Positions 26,815-35,521 of a stretch of DNA of 64,000 bases are shown here, in pieces. The position numbers were made by a program, and so were the translations under genes. Origin of the DNA: an uncultured Algibacter sp. (lineage in GTDB: Bacteria; Bacteroidota; Bacteroidia; Flavobacteriales; Flavobacteriaceae); contig NZ_CANKXK010000004.1 in NCBI RefSeq assembly GCF_947487605.1, positions 62,001-126,000 of the forward strand. The letters run 5' to 3'. The notes under the pieces were generated by a model that saw only the letters and a list, made by a program, of their open reading frames with translations, was not told the DNA's origin and searched no databases. Within the stretch, counting starts at the first letter, position 1, and the number at the start of each line of letters is the position of its first letter.

Positions 26815-27221
26815 ATCAAGTCGCTAAGTTTGTTTTCTCTTTTAAAAGATACAAAGGTAGTCCATTCTTTTATTTGTTTCCCGTTTTTATATTTTCTTGC
26901 TGAAACTAATTTTTCGTTGTTGTACATCAAGCAGTATCCGTTTTTTTGATTGTTTTCAAGCTGGCATTTATGATTTACTTTTTCCATGTCATCATAAAAC
27001 AACCACCAATTATTTTTTTTGCCATCAATAAAATGCCCTTCACTATGCTTAGTACCATTTTCTCGGTAAAAGTGCCAATAGTTAATTTTCACACCATTTT
27101 CAATCCAGCCTTCAGCCTTTAAATGCCCATTAGCATAATAAACTTTTTTGTATGTTTTTTGGGCATTACTAGTTAAAGTGAATAAGAAAATCATACCGGG
27201 GATTAAAATAAGTGACTTCAA
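26811..27221 (-). CDS. Secreted MORN-repeat protein
   Basis: The 136-residue protein has an N-terminal signal (cleavage near SNA-Q at about 20) and about four MORN-type repeats: YYANGHLKAEGWIENGVKIN, HFYRENGTKHSEGHFIDGKK, WLFYDD and LMYNNEKLVSARKYKNGKQI. Such repeats are common in YwqK-like proteins of Bacteroidota. The only start that leaves a full signal peptide is TTG 27221, because the gap to the upstream Fe-S gene holds no in-frame ATG. An ATG nine codons later would shorten the signal. Its role in a transferase operon is unknown. Confidence 0.75.
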   Translation of the reverse strand: MKSLILIPGMIFLFTLTSNAQKTYKKVYYANGHLKAEGWIENGVKINYWHFYRENGTKHSEGHFIDGKKNNWWLFYDDMEKVNHKCQLENNQKNGYCLMYNNEKLVSARKYKNGKQIKEWTTFVSFKRENKLSDLI

Positions 27222-27228
27222 AATGTAT

Positions 27229-28818
27229 TTATTTTTTGTTTACCAAATCCATCAAATCAACATCGTTCCCTAATAAAATTTCAGTAGGGTTGATTCGTCC
27301 TTCCATACTATCGTTCTCAAGTTTTAAAACACCTCTTGGACATACCGCAGAACAAATACCACAACCTACACAACTAGAACGTACAATGTTTTCTCCTTTC
27401 TGGGCATAGTGTCTTACATCTATTCCCATCTCACAACTGTTAGAGCAGTTTCCGCATGAAATACATTGCCCGCCATTGGTTGTAATTCTGAATTTTGAAA
27501 ACAAACGTTGTTGAAATCCTAATATTGAAGCCATCGGGCAACCAAAACGGCACCAAGAGCGGTTTCCTAAAATAGGGTAAAACCCTGTGCCGATAACTCC
27601 TGAAAATATGGATCCAATATATAGGCCATAAGCAGCGCGTAAAGTACTTCCTTTAATATAAAAAACATGATTTGTAGTTCCTGTAAAATGCATAATCAAT
27701 AATACTGCGATGACTATGAAGAAACCTATTGCTCCGTATTTTGCATCTTTCCCTAATTCTTGTCTTTTAAAGAACATAACACCAGCAAAAACTATACTTA
27801 AGAAACCAATAACTAAAGCAATAAAAAGCCCTCTTGTTAGCCAAAAATCATTTTTACTATACCCTAAATAGGTGTAAATCATAGCGGTTGTCATCACAAC
27901 TGAAAACACTAAAACGGTATGAATTAACCAGCGTTCTAATTTCCAAGCGGACATTTTTTTAGAGGATAATTGCCTGAATGCATCACCCGCAGTTTCAGCT
28001 AAACCTCCACAGCCACAAACCCAAGAGCAATACCAGCGTTTTCCGTATTTGTAAGTTAAAATTGGAGAAATCACAAAAATGGAAAGAATACCAAAAACAA
28101 TTAATGCTAAACCTATATTTCCATTTGAAAGAAATCCTTTTACAGACCATTCATCAAAAATATAGTAGTTAAGTGGCCACATCGATTTTAAATCGTAATA
28201 CGGTAAATCGTTATTCATTACATACATAAATTCTGGAATCAAAAAGGCAAACCCTAATTGAAAAAACATTACAGAACCCGTGCGTAATTGTTGATAGCGA
28301 TTATGTCTGTATTTTAATATGAATTTATAGCCGAAAGCTAAAATAGCAACCGTATAAAGTGTTCCGTAAACAAACCATTGACTTGCGGGTCTTCCACTTA
28401 ATAAGTTGCTTAAGGGGTCGAATAAACTTATTAAACCTGTGTTTTCTGCACCATTTGTTCCTAGCCCTAAATATTTTGGGTAAAAGTATAAAACAATATA
28501 AAATGTTGTAAGTATAACGCCAACAATCCACCCCCAAATGCCTCTTGAGGAAACAGATTTAAACCAAACACCATCGTTTTTTATGCCTTCTAATTTGGTT
28601 AAGTAGGCGTCTCTAGAATAGATTATTGTACCAAGCGTTATTAGTCCTAAGGCTAGCGTTAAGAATAATCCTTTATTTGGAAAATTGGTATTGAAAAGTG
28701 CTAGGGTTAATATAAACAACCCAATAATACCAATGGCTAATGCTATTTTTTGTTTGTTTGAAATATCTGTAGCATCTGGTTTTGCTAAAGCCATACTATG
28801 ATTTATTTTATTGCTCAT
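27229..28818 (-). CDS. Polyferredoxin-like 4Fe-4S membrane protein (NapH/RdxA type)
   Basis: The 529-residue inner-membrane protein has about 10 hydrophobic helices. It has conserved Cys motifs in the membrane part (WYCSWVCGCGG and CRFGCPMAS) and two C-terminal ferredoxin clusters, CISCGNCSNSCEMG and CVGCGICSAVCPRG, each CxxCxxCxxxC. This fits a NapH/NosR-like quinol-linked electron carrier. It lies 2 bp downstream of an FAD oxidoreductase, so the pair is probably one electron-transfer unit between a pyridine nucleotide and the membrane (inference). Confidence 0.88.
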   Translation of the reverse strand: MSNKINHSMALAKPDATDISNKQKIALAIGIIGLFILTLALFNTNFPNKGLFLTLALGLITLGTIIYSRDAYLTKLEGIKNDGVWFKSVSSRGIWGWIVGVILTTFYIVLYFYPKYLGLGTNGAENTGLISLFDPLSNLLSGRPASQWFVYGTLYTVAILAFGYKFILKYRHNRYQQLRTGSVMFFQLGFAFLIPEFMYVMNNDLPYYDLKSMWPLNYYIFDEWSVKGFLSNGNIGLALIVFGILSIFVISPILTYKYGKRWYCSWVCGCGGLAETAGDAFRQLSSKKMSAWKLERWLIHTVLVFSVVMTTAMIYTYLGYSKNDFWLTRGLFIALVIGFLSIVFAGVMFFKRQELGKDAKYGAIGFFIVIAVLLIMHFTGTTNHVFYIKGSTLRAAYGLYIGSIFSGVIGTGFYPILGNRSWCRFGCPMASILGFQQRLFSKFRITTNGGQCISCGNCSNSCEMGIDVRHYAQKGENIVRSSCVGCGICSAVCPRGVLKLENDSMEGRINPTEILLGNDVDLMDLVNKK

Positions 28819-28820
28819 GC

Positions 28821-30119
28821 TTATACGATTTGTAATTGTTTGTTGTAAACTGAAAGGATTTCAGCTTCAAAATAACTATAAAATTCAGGGTCGAAATTTG
28901 CTTCAGGGAGATGATTCATCACATAATCAACATCACGTTTTTCAGTAAGCCATCTGTCAAATGTTTCATGTCGCATTCTAATCCCGAAGGTGTTAATGCC
29001 TAAAAATGCATTCGTGTTTTTATCATAACAAACGGTAATACATTTGGTGTCATCTTCATGTTTCCAATGAAAATGCCTCTCGTTTTCTCGGGGTTTAGAA
29101 AACACCCAACCATAGGTTTGGTATTCAATATCTAGAAATTTAGCAGAGTTAAACCAATGTCCAGGGTTGTATTGAATTCTGTTTCCACAAATGGTTTGTG
29201 CTAAAGTTTCCCCCATCATACGCCCTGTGTACCAAACGGCTTCAATAGGTCTGCGTCCATTTATACCTTCATGTTGTTCAGCACAATCGCCAATAGCGTA
29301 AACATCGGGACTGTTAGTTTCTAAATAACGATTTACTTTTACGCCTCTACCAGTTTCAATATTTGAATCTTTTATAAAATCAATATTAGGAGATACGCCA
29401 GCAGTTAATCCAACCACATCACAATCAATTTCTTCGCCAGTTTCCTGAATGATAATCGATTTTACTTTACCGTTTTCATCTGCTTTAATTTCTTTTAAAT
29501 TCATGCCCAATCGTAAATCAATATGATGATTTTTTATATGCCTGTTAATCATGGCACTTTCACCTTCGGGCAATACCCCATTCCAAAAGCTATCTTCACG
29601 TACTAAAAATGTAACGGGAATGTTTCGAGAGTTTAGCATTTCAGCAAGTTCAATACCAATCAAGCCTCCACCAACAATTACAGCACGTTTACAAATACTA
29701 TTATTTGGAGCGTATTTTTCAAGGCTTTCCAAATCTTGTTTATGATACATGCCCATAACGCCCTCTAAATCTTGCCCTGGCCATCCAAATTTATTCGGTT
29801 TGCTTCCTGTGGCAATAATCAATTTATCGTATTTAAGGGTGTCGCCTGCTGCGAAATGAAGTGTTTTAGATTCGGTTTCAACTTGTTTTACATAACCCTT
29901 TTTAAGCTCAATCCTATTCTTCTTCCAAAACCAATTTTCATAAGGTTGTGTATGCTCAAATTTCATGTGTCCCATATAAACATACATGAGTGCTGTTCGA
30001 GAAAAGAAGTAATCGGTTTCAGCCGAAACAACGGTGATTTTTTTATCCGAAAGTTTTCTAATATGTCTTGCGGCTGTAACACCAGAAATTCCGTTTCCTA
30101 TAATAACGATATGCTCCAT
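28821..30119 (-). CDS. NAD(P)H/FAD-dependent oxidoreductase
   Basis: The 432-residue flavoprotein is of the pyridine-nucleotide-disulphide oxidoreductase fold without a redox disulphide. It carries the FAD-binding IIGNGISGVTAARHIRKL, a second Rossmann motif VIVGGGLIGIELAEML, ATGSKP and the C-terminal VYAIGDCAE. It resembles NirB-type or rubredoxin-reductase-type proteins. It is the first gene of a five-gene minus-strand operon. The 203-bp region upstream is divergent to a DUF547 gene and contains a near-consensus -7 element (TATCTTTA) on the minus strand. Confidence 0.9.
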   Translation of the reverse strand: MEHIVIIGNGISGVTAARHIRKLSDKKITVVSAETDYFFSRTALMYVYMGHMKFEHTQPYENWFWKKNRIELKKGYVKQVETESKTLHFAAGDTLKYDKLIIATGSKPNKFGWPGQDLEGVMGMYHKQDLESLEKYAPNNSICKRAVIVGGGLIGIELAEMLNSRNIPVTFLVREDSFWNGVLPEGESAMINRHIKNHHIDLRLGMNLKEIKADENGKVKSIIIQETGEEIDCDVVGLTAGVSPNIDFIKDSNIETGRGVKVNRYLETNSPDVYAIGDCAEQHEGINGRRPIEAVWYTGRMMGETLAQTICGNRIQYNPGHWFNSAKFLDIEYQTYGWVFSKPRENERHFHWKHEDDTKCITVCYDKNTNAFLGINTFGIRMRHETFDRWLTEKRDVDYVMNHLPEANFDPEFYSYFEAEILSVYNKQLQIV

Positions 30120-30322
30120 AATTTTGATTGTATGTGATGTTAGGTCGTAGTTAAAGATAAGAACTTAATACCAGAGCTTTAATTTAGAATAGCTTTAAAT
30201 TGATTTTCCTTTGTAAGGAATAATGTGAATTTCAGACGAGGAATAATTTTTATTCGTTTTGAAAGTATATCGAAATTTAGCAGACTTAAGCTTTTAGTGA
30301 ATAGAAATTTAATAAATCAATA

Positions 30323-31036
30323 ATGAAAAAAATCATAATTATCATAATCGTTTTTTCAGGAATTGTTTCCGCTAATGCACAAAGTATAGATGCTTTTTTT
30401 AATAAATCGGATGCATTTTTTAAAACAAATGTGTCTAATGGAAAAGTGGCCTATTCTAAGATACACCAAAACTCAAATGCATTAAATGCATTATTAAAAA
30501 TAGCAGAAGGTATTTCGGTTTCAAAAAATGATGCAAATATATATCAAGCCTTTTGGATTAATGCCTATAATTTAGCTGTAATAAAAGGCATTGTTGATGC
30601 TTACCCTACCAAATCGCCTTTAGACCAAAAAGGATTTTTTGATAAAACGCTGTATAATCTAGGAGGTGGTGAAATTACTTTAAATACTATTGAAAATAAG
30701 ATGTTAAGAGCGCAGTTTAAAGACCCTAGATTTCACTTTGTGTTAGTATGTGGTGCAGTAGGTTGCCCGCCATTAATTAGTGGTGCTTATCTTCCAAATA
30801 CATTGAATAAACAATTAGAAACACAAACCAGAAAAGCAATTAACGGAAGTTTTATTAAACTAAATTCTAAAAATAAGCAGGTTGCTGTTTCTCAAATTAT
30901 GGAGTGGTATAAAGAAGATTTTACCATGAATGAGGCAACCGAAATCGATTTTATTAATACTTACCGAACAAATAAAATCCCTAACGATTTTAAAGTAAGT
31001 TACTTTCCTTATGATTGGAATTTGAATAAGCAGTAA
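30323..31036 (+). CDS. Secreted DUF547 protein
   Basis: The 237-residue protein has a signal peptide (cleavage after SANAQ) and the DUF547 core: YQAFWINAYNLAVIKGIVDAY and FHFVLVCGAVGCPPL with conserved Cys, and C-terminal SQIMEWYKEDF. The domain is frequent in Bacteroidota and has no established function, although several are annotated as redox- or arsenosugar-associated. A paralogue sits at 35514-36389 near the arsenosugar genes. Confidence 0.88.
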   Translation: MKKIIIIIIVFSGIVSANAQSIDAFFNKSDAFFKTNVSNGKVAYSKIHQNSNALNALLKIAEGISVSKNDANIYQAFWINAYNLAVIKGIVDAYPTKSPLDQKGFFDKTLYNLGGGEITLNTIENKMLRAQFKDPRFHFVLVCGAVGCPPLISGAYLPNTLNKQLETQTRKAINGSFIKLNSKNKQVAVSQIMEWYKEDFTMNEATEIDFINTYRTNKIPNDFKVSYFPYDWNLNKQ

Positions 31037-31115
31037 GCACTGTTTTCTTTTAACACAGGTTTAAGAAGTCGCTTTAGTTTTTATAGTAAATTAGGAGTTT
31101 TAATATCATAATAGA

Positions 31116-32117
31116 ATGAAATTAAAGCTCTTAATTTTTTTATGTGTATTTAGTATGTTGTCTTGTACCACACAAACGCCTAAAATTAATGGGGTAAGTT
31201 TTGTGGCATCTAGTGAGCGGGTAAATGAAACTCATATTAACCCTATTGTAAATGTAAATGCTAATTATGCAGCAATTATGCCTTTTGGGTTTATAAAAAA
31301 CTTAGCGCACCCTGAAGTAATTTATAATACTGATAGACAATGGTTTGGTGAAACTAAAGCAGGTGCTGAACAATATATTTCAGAGCTTAGAAATAAGCAG
31401 ATTAAAATCATGATTAAACCTCAAATTTGGGTTTGGCGAGGTGAGTTTACAGGATTAATAGAAATGAAAAATGAAGCCGATTGGAAAACTTTAGAAGATT
31501 CTTATGCAAGTTTCATTTTAGAATATGCAGATTTAGCTAATCAGGTTCAAGCGGAACTTTTTTGTATGGGTACCGAGTTGGAAAAGTTTATTGAAAATAG
31601 GCCTAAATTTTGGAATTCTTTAATAAAAAAGATAAAAGCAAAATACAAAGGAAAGCTTACTTATGCAGCAAATTGGGATGAGTTTAAACGAACCCCGTTT
31701 TGGAATGATTTAGATTATATTGGCATTGATGCTTATTTTCCTGTGAGCGATAGTAAAACACCAACTGTTGATGAATGTTTGGAGGGCTGGAAAAAACATA
31801 AACAAGTGGTTAAAGAGGTCTCTGATAAAAATGCTAAACCTATTTTGTTTACAGAATTTGGATATAGAAGTGTTAATTATTCTGGGAAATCGCCATGGGT
31901 TAGCGATAGAAGTATGAGTCAAGTAAATTTAGAAGCTCAAACCAATACAACTCAAGCCTTGTTTGAAACCTTTTGGAAAGAAGAATGGTTTGCGGGTGGT
32001 TTTCTTTGGAAGTGGTTTCATAATCATGATAAAGCAGGAGGGAATGACAATTTTATGTTTACACCACAAAATAAGCCTGTAGAAGCTTTGATAAAAAAGC
32101 AATATAAATCAAAATAA
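31116..32117 (+). CDS. Lipoprotein of glycoside hydrolase family 113 type
   Basis: The 333-residue lipoprotein has a lipobox at FSMLSC (Cys17) followed by a TIM-barrel domain. Two acidic residues sit where GH113 beta-mannanases have their catalytic pair: Glu154 in CMGTELEKF and Glu247 in LFTEFGYRS. IKPQIWVWRGEF and GIDAYFP are further family patterns. It probably hydrolyses or rearranges a mannan-like glycan in the periplasm or at the cell surface. It is monocistronic by spacing. Confidence 0.82.
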   Translation: MKLKLLIFLCVFSMLSCTTQTPKINGVSFVASSERVNETHINPIVNVNANYAAIMPFGFIKNLAHPEVIYNTDRQWFGETKAGAEQYISELRNKQIKIMIKPQIWVWRGEFTGLIEMKNEADWKTLEDSYASFILEYADLANQVQAELFCMGTELEKFIENRPKFWNSLIKKIKAKYKGKLTYAANWDEFKRTPFWNDLDYIGIDAYFPVSDSKTPTVDECLEGWKKHKQVVKEVSDKNAKPILFTEFGYRSVNYSGKSPWVSDRSMSQVNLEAQTNTTQALFETFWKEEWFAGGFLWKWFHNHDKAGGNDNFMFTPQNKPVEALIKKQYKSK

Positions 32118-32261
32118 TGTTCTTGTTAAGAATAGAGAATATGGAATAATACGCTTGTTTAGAGTGTCTTATAAACTGTCTGTTTATTAAATCATCAAAA
32201 TTCAGGAATAAAAGTAATTTCAATTAACTTCATACGTCTAATCTCAAAATTAATAAATAGC

Positions 32262-33539
32262 ATGAGATTGAAATACAGGTTGTTAATCGTTTTAGTATTA
32301 TTTATAACAGGAGTTTTTGCACAAACTAATGTCATTTCACAAGTAAACATAGAAGGCAATAAAAGAACAAAAACCAGTTTTTTAAAACGATTAGCCTTTG
32401 TAAAAGATGGCGCGGTTTTAGACTCTACTAAAATTGCTTCAGATATTAGGCGTTTAAAGTTATTACCATCAGTAGCCAATGTAAGCTATAAAGTAGTACC
32501 AGCAAACAATTCTAGGTATCATCTAACATATATTATAGAAGAAAATTTTGCCATCATACCAGGTTTAAATATTTCAACAGATAATAATGGCGAGTTTGCT
32601 TATAGAACCTCCATATTCGATTTTAATTTTTTAGGCAGAAACCAAATAATAGGCGGTTTTTATAGCAGAAATGTATTCAATTCTTATGCGGCGTTTTGGG
32701 AAGCTCCAAACTTATTCACTCGTAAATTAGGTGTCGGTATAAACTATCAAAATTTAGTATCTCAAGAACCCGTATTTTTTGAAAATGATAACGATGTTAA
32801 TTATAAGTTTAGCACAAAAGCATTCGAAATAAAATTACAATACGAACCCAATTTTCACAACCGTTTAGAGTTAGGTTTAAACTTATCTTCAGAACATTAT
32901 AATTATTTAGAAGGCAATTTACAAGCGGGAATTCCAGAACAATTAAAAGCCAATAAAACCGCTATTATAGGCGAGTATGAGTATAATAATATCAATATAT
33001 TTTACCAGTATCAAAGCGGTTTCAGAAGCCTTTTAACCTACAGATTTGTAACAGGAGCAACGGGCGAAAACGATTTGTTAAACAATTTTTTTATAGGCTG
33101 GAACGATTTTGAATATTTCAAAAGAATAGGCAATAAAGGCAATTGGGCAAACAGATTACGACTCGCTTATGCCTCTAATGACGATACCCCATTTGCGCCA
33201 TTTGCCGTAGATAATCAATTAAATATTAGAGGCGTAGGCAACACCATTGATAGAGGTACAGCGTCCATTGTTTTAAATACAGAATACAGACACACATTAT
33301 ATGAAAAAGGCTGGTTTGTTATACAAAGCAATGCCTTTATAGATGCGGGTTCTTGGAGAAATCCAGGAGAAAATTTAAACGAATTATTCGATGGTAGTAC
33401 CGTTAAGTTTTATCCAGGATTAGGGCTTCGGTTTATACATAAACGCATATTTAATGCCGTTTTCAGGCTAGATTATGGCTTCGGGGTAGGGAGTGATGCT
33501 ACAAATGGTCTTGTTTTTGGTATAGGTCAATATTTTTAA
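32262..33539 (+). CDS. Short BamA/TamA-like outer membrane protein
   Basis: The 425-residue protein has a signal peptide (cleavage after GVFAQ), a single POTRA-like domain (about 24-100, VISQVNIEGNKRTKTSFLKR) and a C-terminal beta-barrel of Omp85 type ending FGIGQYF. It is much shorter than BamA (about 800 with five POTRA) or TamA, so it looks like a mini-Omp85 protein. I see nothing that reveals a partner. A repeat-rich region follows. Confidence 0.82.
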   Translation: MRLKYRLLIVLVLFITGVFAQTNVISQVNIEGNKRTKTSFLKRLAFVKDGAVLDSTKIASDIRRLKLLPSVANVSYKVVPANNSRYHLTYIIEENFAIIPGLNISTDNNGEFAYRTSIFDFNFLGRNQIIGGFYSRNVFNSYAAFWEAPNLFTRKLGVGINYQNLVSQEPVFFENDNDVNYKFSTKAFEIKLQYEPNFHNRLELGLNLSSEHYNYLEGNLQAGIPEQLKANKTAIIGEYEYNNINIFYQYQSGFRSLLTYRFVTGATGENDLLNNFFIGWNDFEYFKRIGNKGNWANRLRLAYASNDDTPFAPFAVDNQLNIRGVGNTIDRGTASIVLNTEYRHTLYEKGWFVIQSNAFIDAGSWRNPGENLNELFDGSTVKFYPGLGLRFIHKRIFNAVFRLDYGFGVGSDATNGLVFGIGQYF

Positions 33540-33550
33540 TCTCTTTTTTT

Positions 33551-33695
33551 GGGTGTTCCCTACGTTCAAACCTACAAGGTTTTTTTAAACCTTGCAGGAA
33601 TCACTTCGGTCGGGCTTTCGGCAGTCGCTTTTTTGTGTTGCATAGGTGCAACAACACAAAAAGAGCTTCAACAAATGCCTCAATCCCTAACACAC
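33551..33695 (+). repeat. Structured dispersed repeat, copy A
   Basis: The segment starts GGGTGTTCCC and ends CCCTAACACA. Termini GTGTT (33553-33557) and AACAC (33689-33693) pair. An inner arm at 33627-33640 pairs with 33652-33666 with one bulge. Between them lies GGTCGGGCTTTC, shared with copy B at 42161-42244 (minus strand). A separate 28-bp palindrome is nested at 33571-33598. The gap 33540-33998 holds this element, a second palindrome (33806-33837), a promoter and no credible gene. The short reading frame across it is repeat-derived. Confidence 0.7.
33571..33598. repeat. AT-centred palindromic repeat nested in copy A
   Basis: CCTACAAGGTTT pairs with AAACCTTGCAGG around a T-rich centre. 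This resembles a short repeat common in Flavobacteriaceae intergenic DNA. Copy B of the surrounding element lacks it, so it inserted secondarily. Confidence 0.65.
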
Positions 33696-33805
33696 AGATC
33701 CGCCATCGCAGTTTATAAACTAAAAACGCAAGATTGTTTGCTAAAAACAGTTCATTAGCAACTTCATTTCGAGAAATAAAATACAGATTATAAATTAGTT
33801 GTTTT

Positions 33806-33837
33806 AAACCTGCGAAGTTTAAAAACCTTCTAAGTCT
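33806..33837. repeat. Degenerate second copy of the palindromic repeat
   Basis: AAACCTGCGAAGTTTAAAAA followed by CCTTCTAAGTCT matches the arms of 33571-33598 with several substitutions that weaken pairing. It appears to be an older, decayed copy. Confidence 0.5.
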
Positions 33838-33974
33838 ATTTTACTAAATTCTATACCCACAAGGCTAAAACAAGACTTTTCTGAGTATAAATAGTTCTGT
33901 TTTGTATTGGTTTTAAGTCGCTTATATTTTATTAATATTTATCTAACACAGATTAATAAGTTAATTTAAACAAC

Positions 33975-33982
33975 TAATTTTG
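33975..33982 (+). promoter_or_regulatory. Bacteroidota -7 element (TAATTTTG)
   Basis: The element is an exact TAnnTTTG ending 16 nt before the ATG at 33999. The spacing matches that of the elements at 20547 and 49263. Confidence 0.6.
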
Positions 33983-33998
33983 TGAAAAAAATATAAGC

Positions 33999-34730
33999 AT
34001 GCGCACATTCGCAATAGGAGATATACACGGGGGATTAAAAGCGTTGATTCAAGTCTTAAATAAAATTGAAGTTAAAGATGAAGATACTTTAATCTTTGTA
34101 GGCGATTATGTAGATGGTTGGAGCGAGTCTGCACAAGTTATTCAATTCTTAATCGAGCTTTCAGAAAACATAAACTGTGTATTTATAAAAGGAAATCATG
34201 ATGTTTGGTGCGAAGAATGGTTAAGAAGCTCAGATGTAAACCCAACGTGGTATATGCACGGAGGAAAGGAAACCATAGAGAGTTACGAAGGGATTTCTGA
34301 AAATGACAAAAAAGTACATTTAAACTTTTTTAAAAATATGCCTTTGTATTATTTAGATAATAAGAATCGTTTGTTTTTGCATGCTGGATTTACCTCTATG
34401 CATGGAGTAGAAAAGGAAGTGTTCGAAACTACCTTCTATTTCGATAGAACGCTTTGGGAAATGGCATTGACTATGGATAAACAAATTGAAAAAGATTCTG
34501 TAATTTATCCAAATAGATTGAAGCATTATAAGGAAATTTATATCGGTCATACACCAACAATAAATTTTAAAGTTGATGTGCCTATGAATGCTATTAATGT
34601 TTGGAATATTGATACAGGAGCTGCATTTACAGGAAAGCTTTCAGTAGTTAATGTGGATACTAAGGACGTTTTCCAAAGTGATAATTTGCCAAACTTATAC
34701 CCTAATGAGCAGGGAAGGAATACGTTCTAA
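33999..34730 (+). CDS. PPP-type metallophosphoesterase
   Basis: The 243-residue cytoplasmic phosphatase belongs to the serine/threonine phosphatase (PrpE/ApaH/PP1-like) superfamily. It shows AIGDIHGGLKAL, FVGDYVDGWSESAQV and FIKGNHDVWCEEW, which give the dinuclear metal site, and IGHTPT and the final NIDTGAAFTGKLSVV. The substrate could be phosphoproteins or a dinucleotide polyphosphate. It is convergent with, and overlaps by 4 bp, a minus-strand glycosyltransferase. Confidence 0.92.
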   Translation: MRTFAIGDIHGGLKALIQVLNKIEVKDEDTLIFVGDYVDGWSESAQVIQFLIELSENINCVFIKGNHDVWCEEWLRSSDVNPTWYMHGGKETIESYEGISENDKKVHLNFFKNMPLYYLDNKNRLFLHAGFTSMHGVEKEVFETTFYFDRTLWEMALTMDKQIEKDSVIYPNRLKHYKEIYIGHTPTINFKVDVPMNAINVWNIDTGAAFTGKLSVVNVDTKDVFQSDNLPNLYPNEQGRNTF

Positions 34731-35521
34731 TTAGTGCAAATTTTCTTTTTATAATAACGATACAACTCATTGGCATCTGCACCAAACCACCTTTTAACAT
34801 AAATACTCCAAAAATAATACTGTAGCTTCCAAACACCATGTTTTTTGTATAATCTCGCTGAAGTACGTATTTTTTCATTAATAACTACAAACTCTTTTCT
34901 GGCAAATAATTCATTTATTAAAATATTATCTTCATAAATAATATAACTCTCATCATAGCCACCAATTTCATTAAATAATGTTTTTTTTATAAACTGGCTT
35001 TGGTCACCACCTCTGCATGCCCGCCAGCTAAATTTTGTAAGCCAACTGGCTAATTGTAACCACCAATGGGCGCTTTCAAATTGCATTCTAAAACAACCTG
35101 CGTTATTACCTTTTGTAATTTCATTTAAAATTAATTTATCGAAATTTTTTGGCGGAAAAGAATCGGCGTGTAAAAAATAGAGGATGCCGCCATTTGAAAA
35201 TTTGGCACCTAAATTCATTTGTTTAGCACGCCCTTTTTCTGAATTTATAAGTTTAATCTTTGTTTTTGAAATTTGCTTTTCTGTAATACTATTTTGCGAA
35301 ATGTTATTATCTATATAATGGTATGCTTCTTTTGTGGTGTTACGATTAAATGTTGAAAAGGCTTTAACAATGTCTTGTGTATTATCTTTACTTCCTCCGT
35401 CAACAACTATAATTTCAGAAATGTTTTGTGTTGACGATTTAGCCAATAAATGTTCTAATAGTTTACCTATGTAAACTTCTTCATTTAAAACAGGTATAAC
35501 AATAGAAATTTGTTTATTCAT
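34727..35521 (-). CDS. Family 2 glycosyltransferase of arsenosugar-associated type (TIGR04283-like)
   Basis: The 264-residue GT2 protein begins ISIVIPVLNEEVYIGKLLEH and continues IIVVDGGSKDNTQDIV, KGRAKQMNLGAK, FLHADSFPP and CRGGDQSQFI. The short domain with these motifs matches the transferases named TIGR04283 that accompany arsenosugar genes. It overlaps the DUF547 lipoprotein gene by 8 bp. The likely role is addition of a sugar or glycerol-type aglycone to an arsenoriboside, inferred from family naming and the locus. Confidence 0.82.
   Translation of the reverse strand: MNKQISIVIPVLNEEVYIGKLLEHLLAKSSTQNISEIIVVDGGSKDNTQDIVKAFSTFNRNTTKEAYHYIDNNISQNSITEKQISKTKIKLINSEKGRAKQMNLGAKFSNGGILYFLHADSFPPKNFDKLILNEITKGNNAGCFRMQFESAHWWLQLASWLTKFSWRACRGGDQSQFIKKTLFNEIGGYDESYIIYEDNILINELFARKEFVVINEKIRTSARLYKKHGVWKLQYYFWSIYVKRWFGADANELYRYYKKKICTN

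Noticed and set aside
33549-33758. A 69-codon reading frame on the plus strand
   Set aside because: It lies wholly in the structured repeat and its nested palindrome, has no start context or recognisable domain, and its composition follows the repeat.
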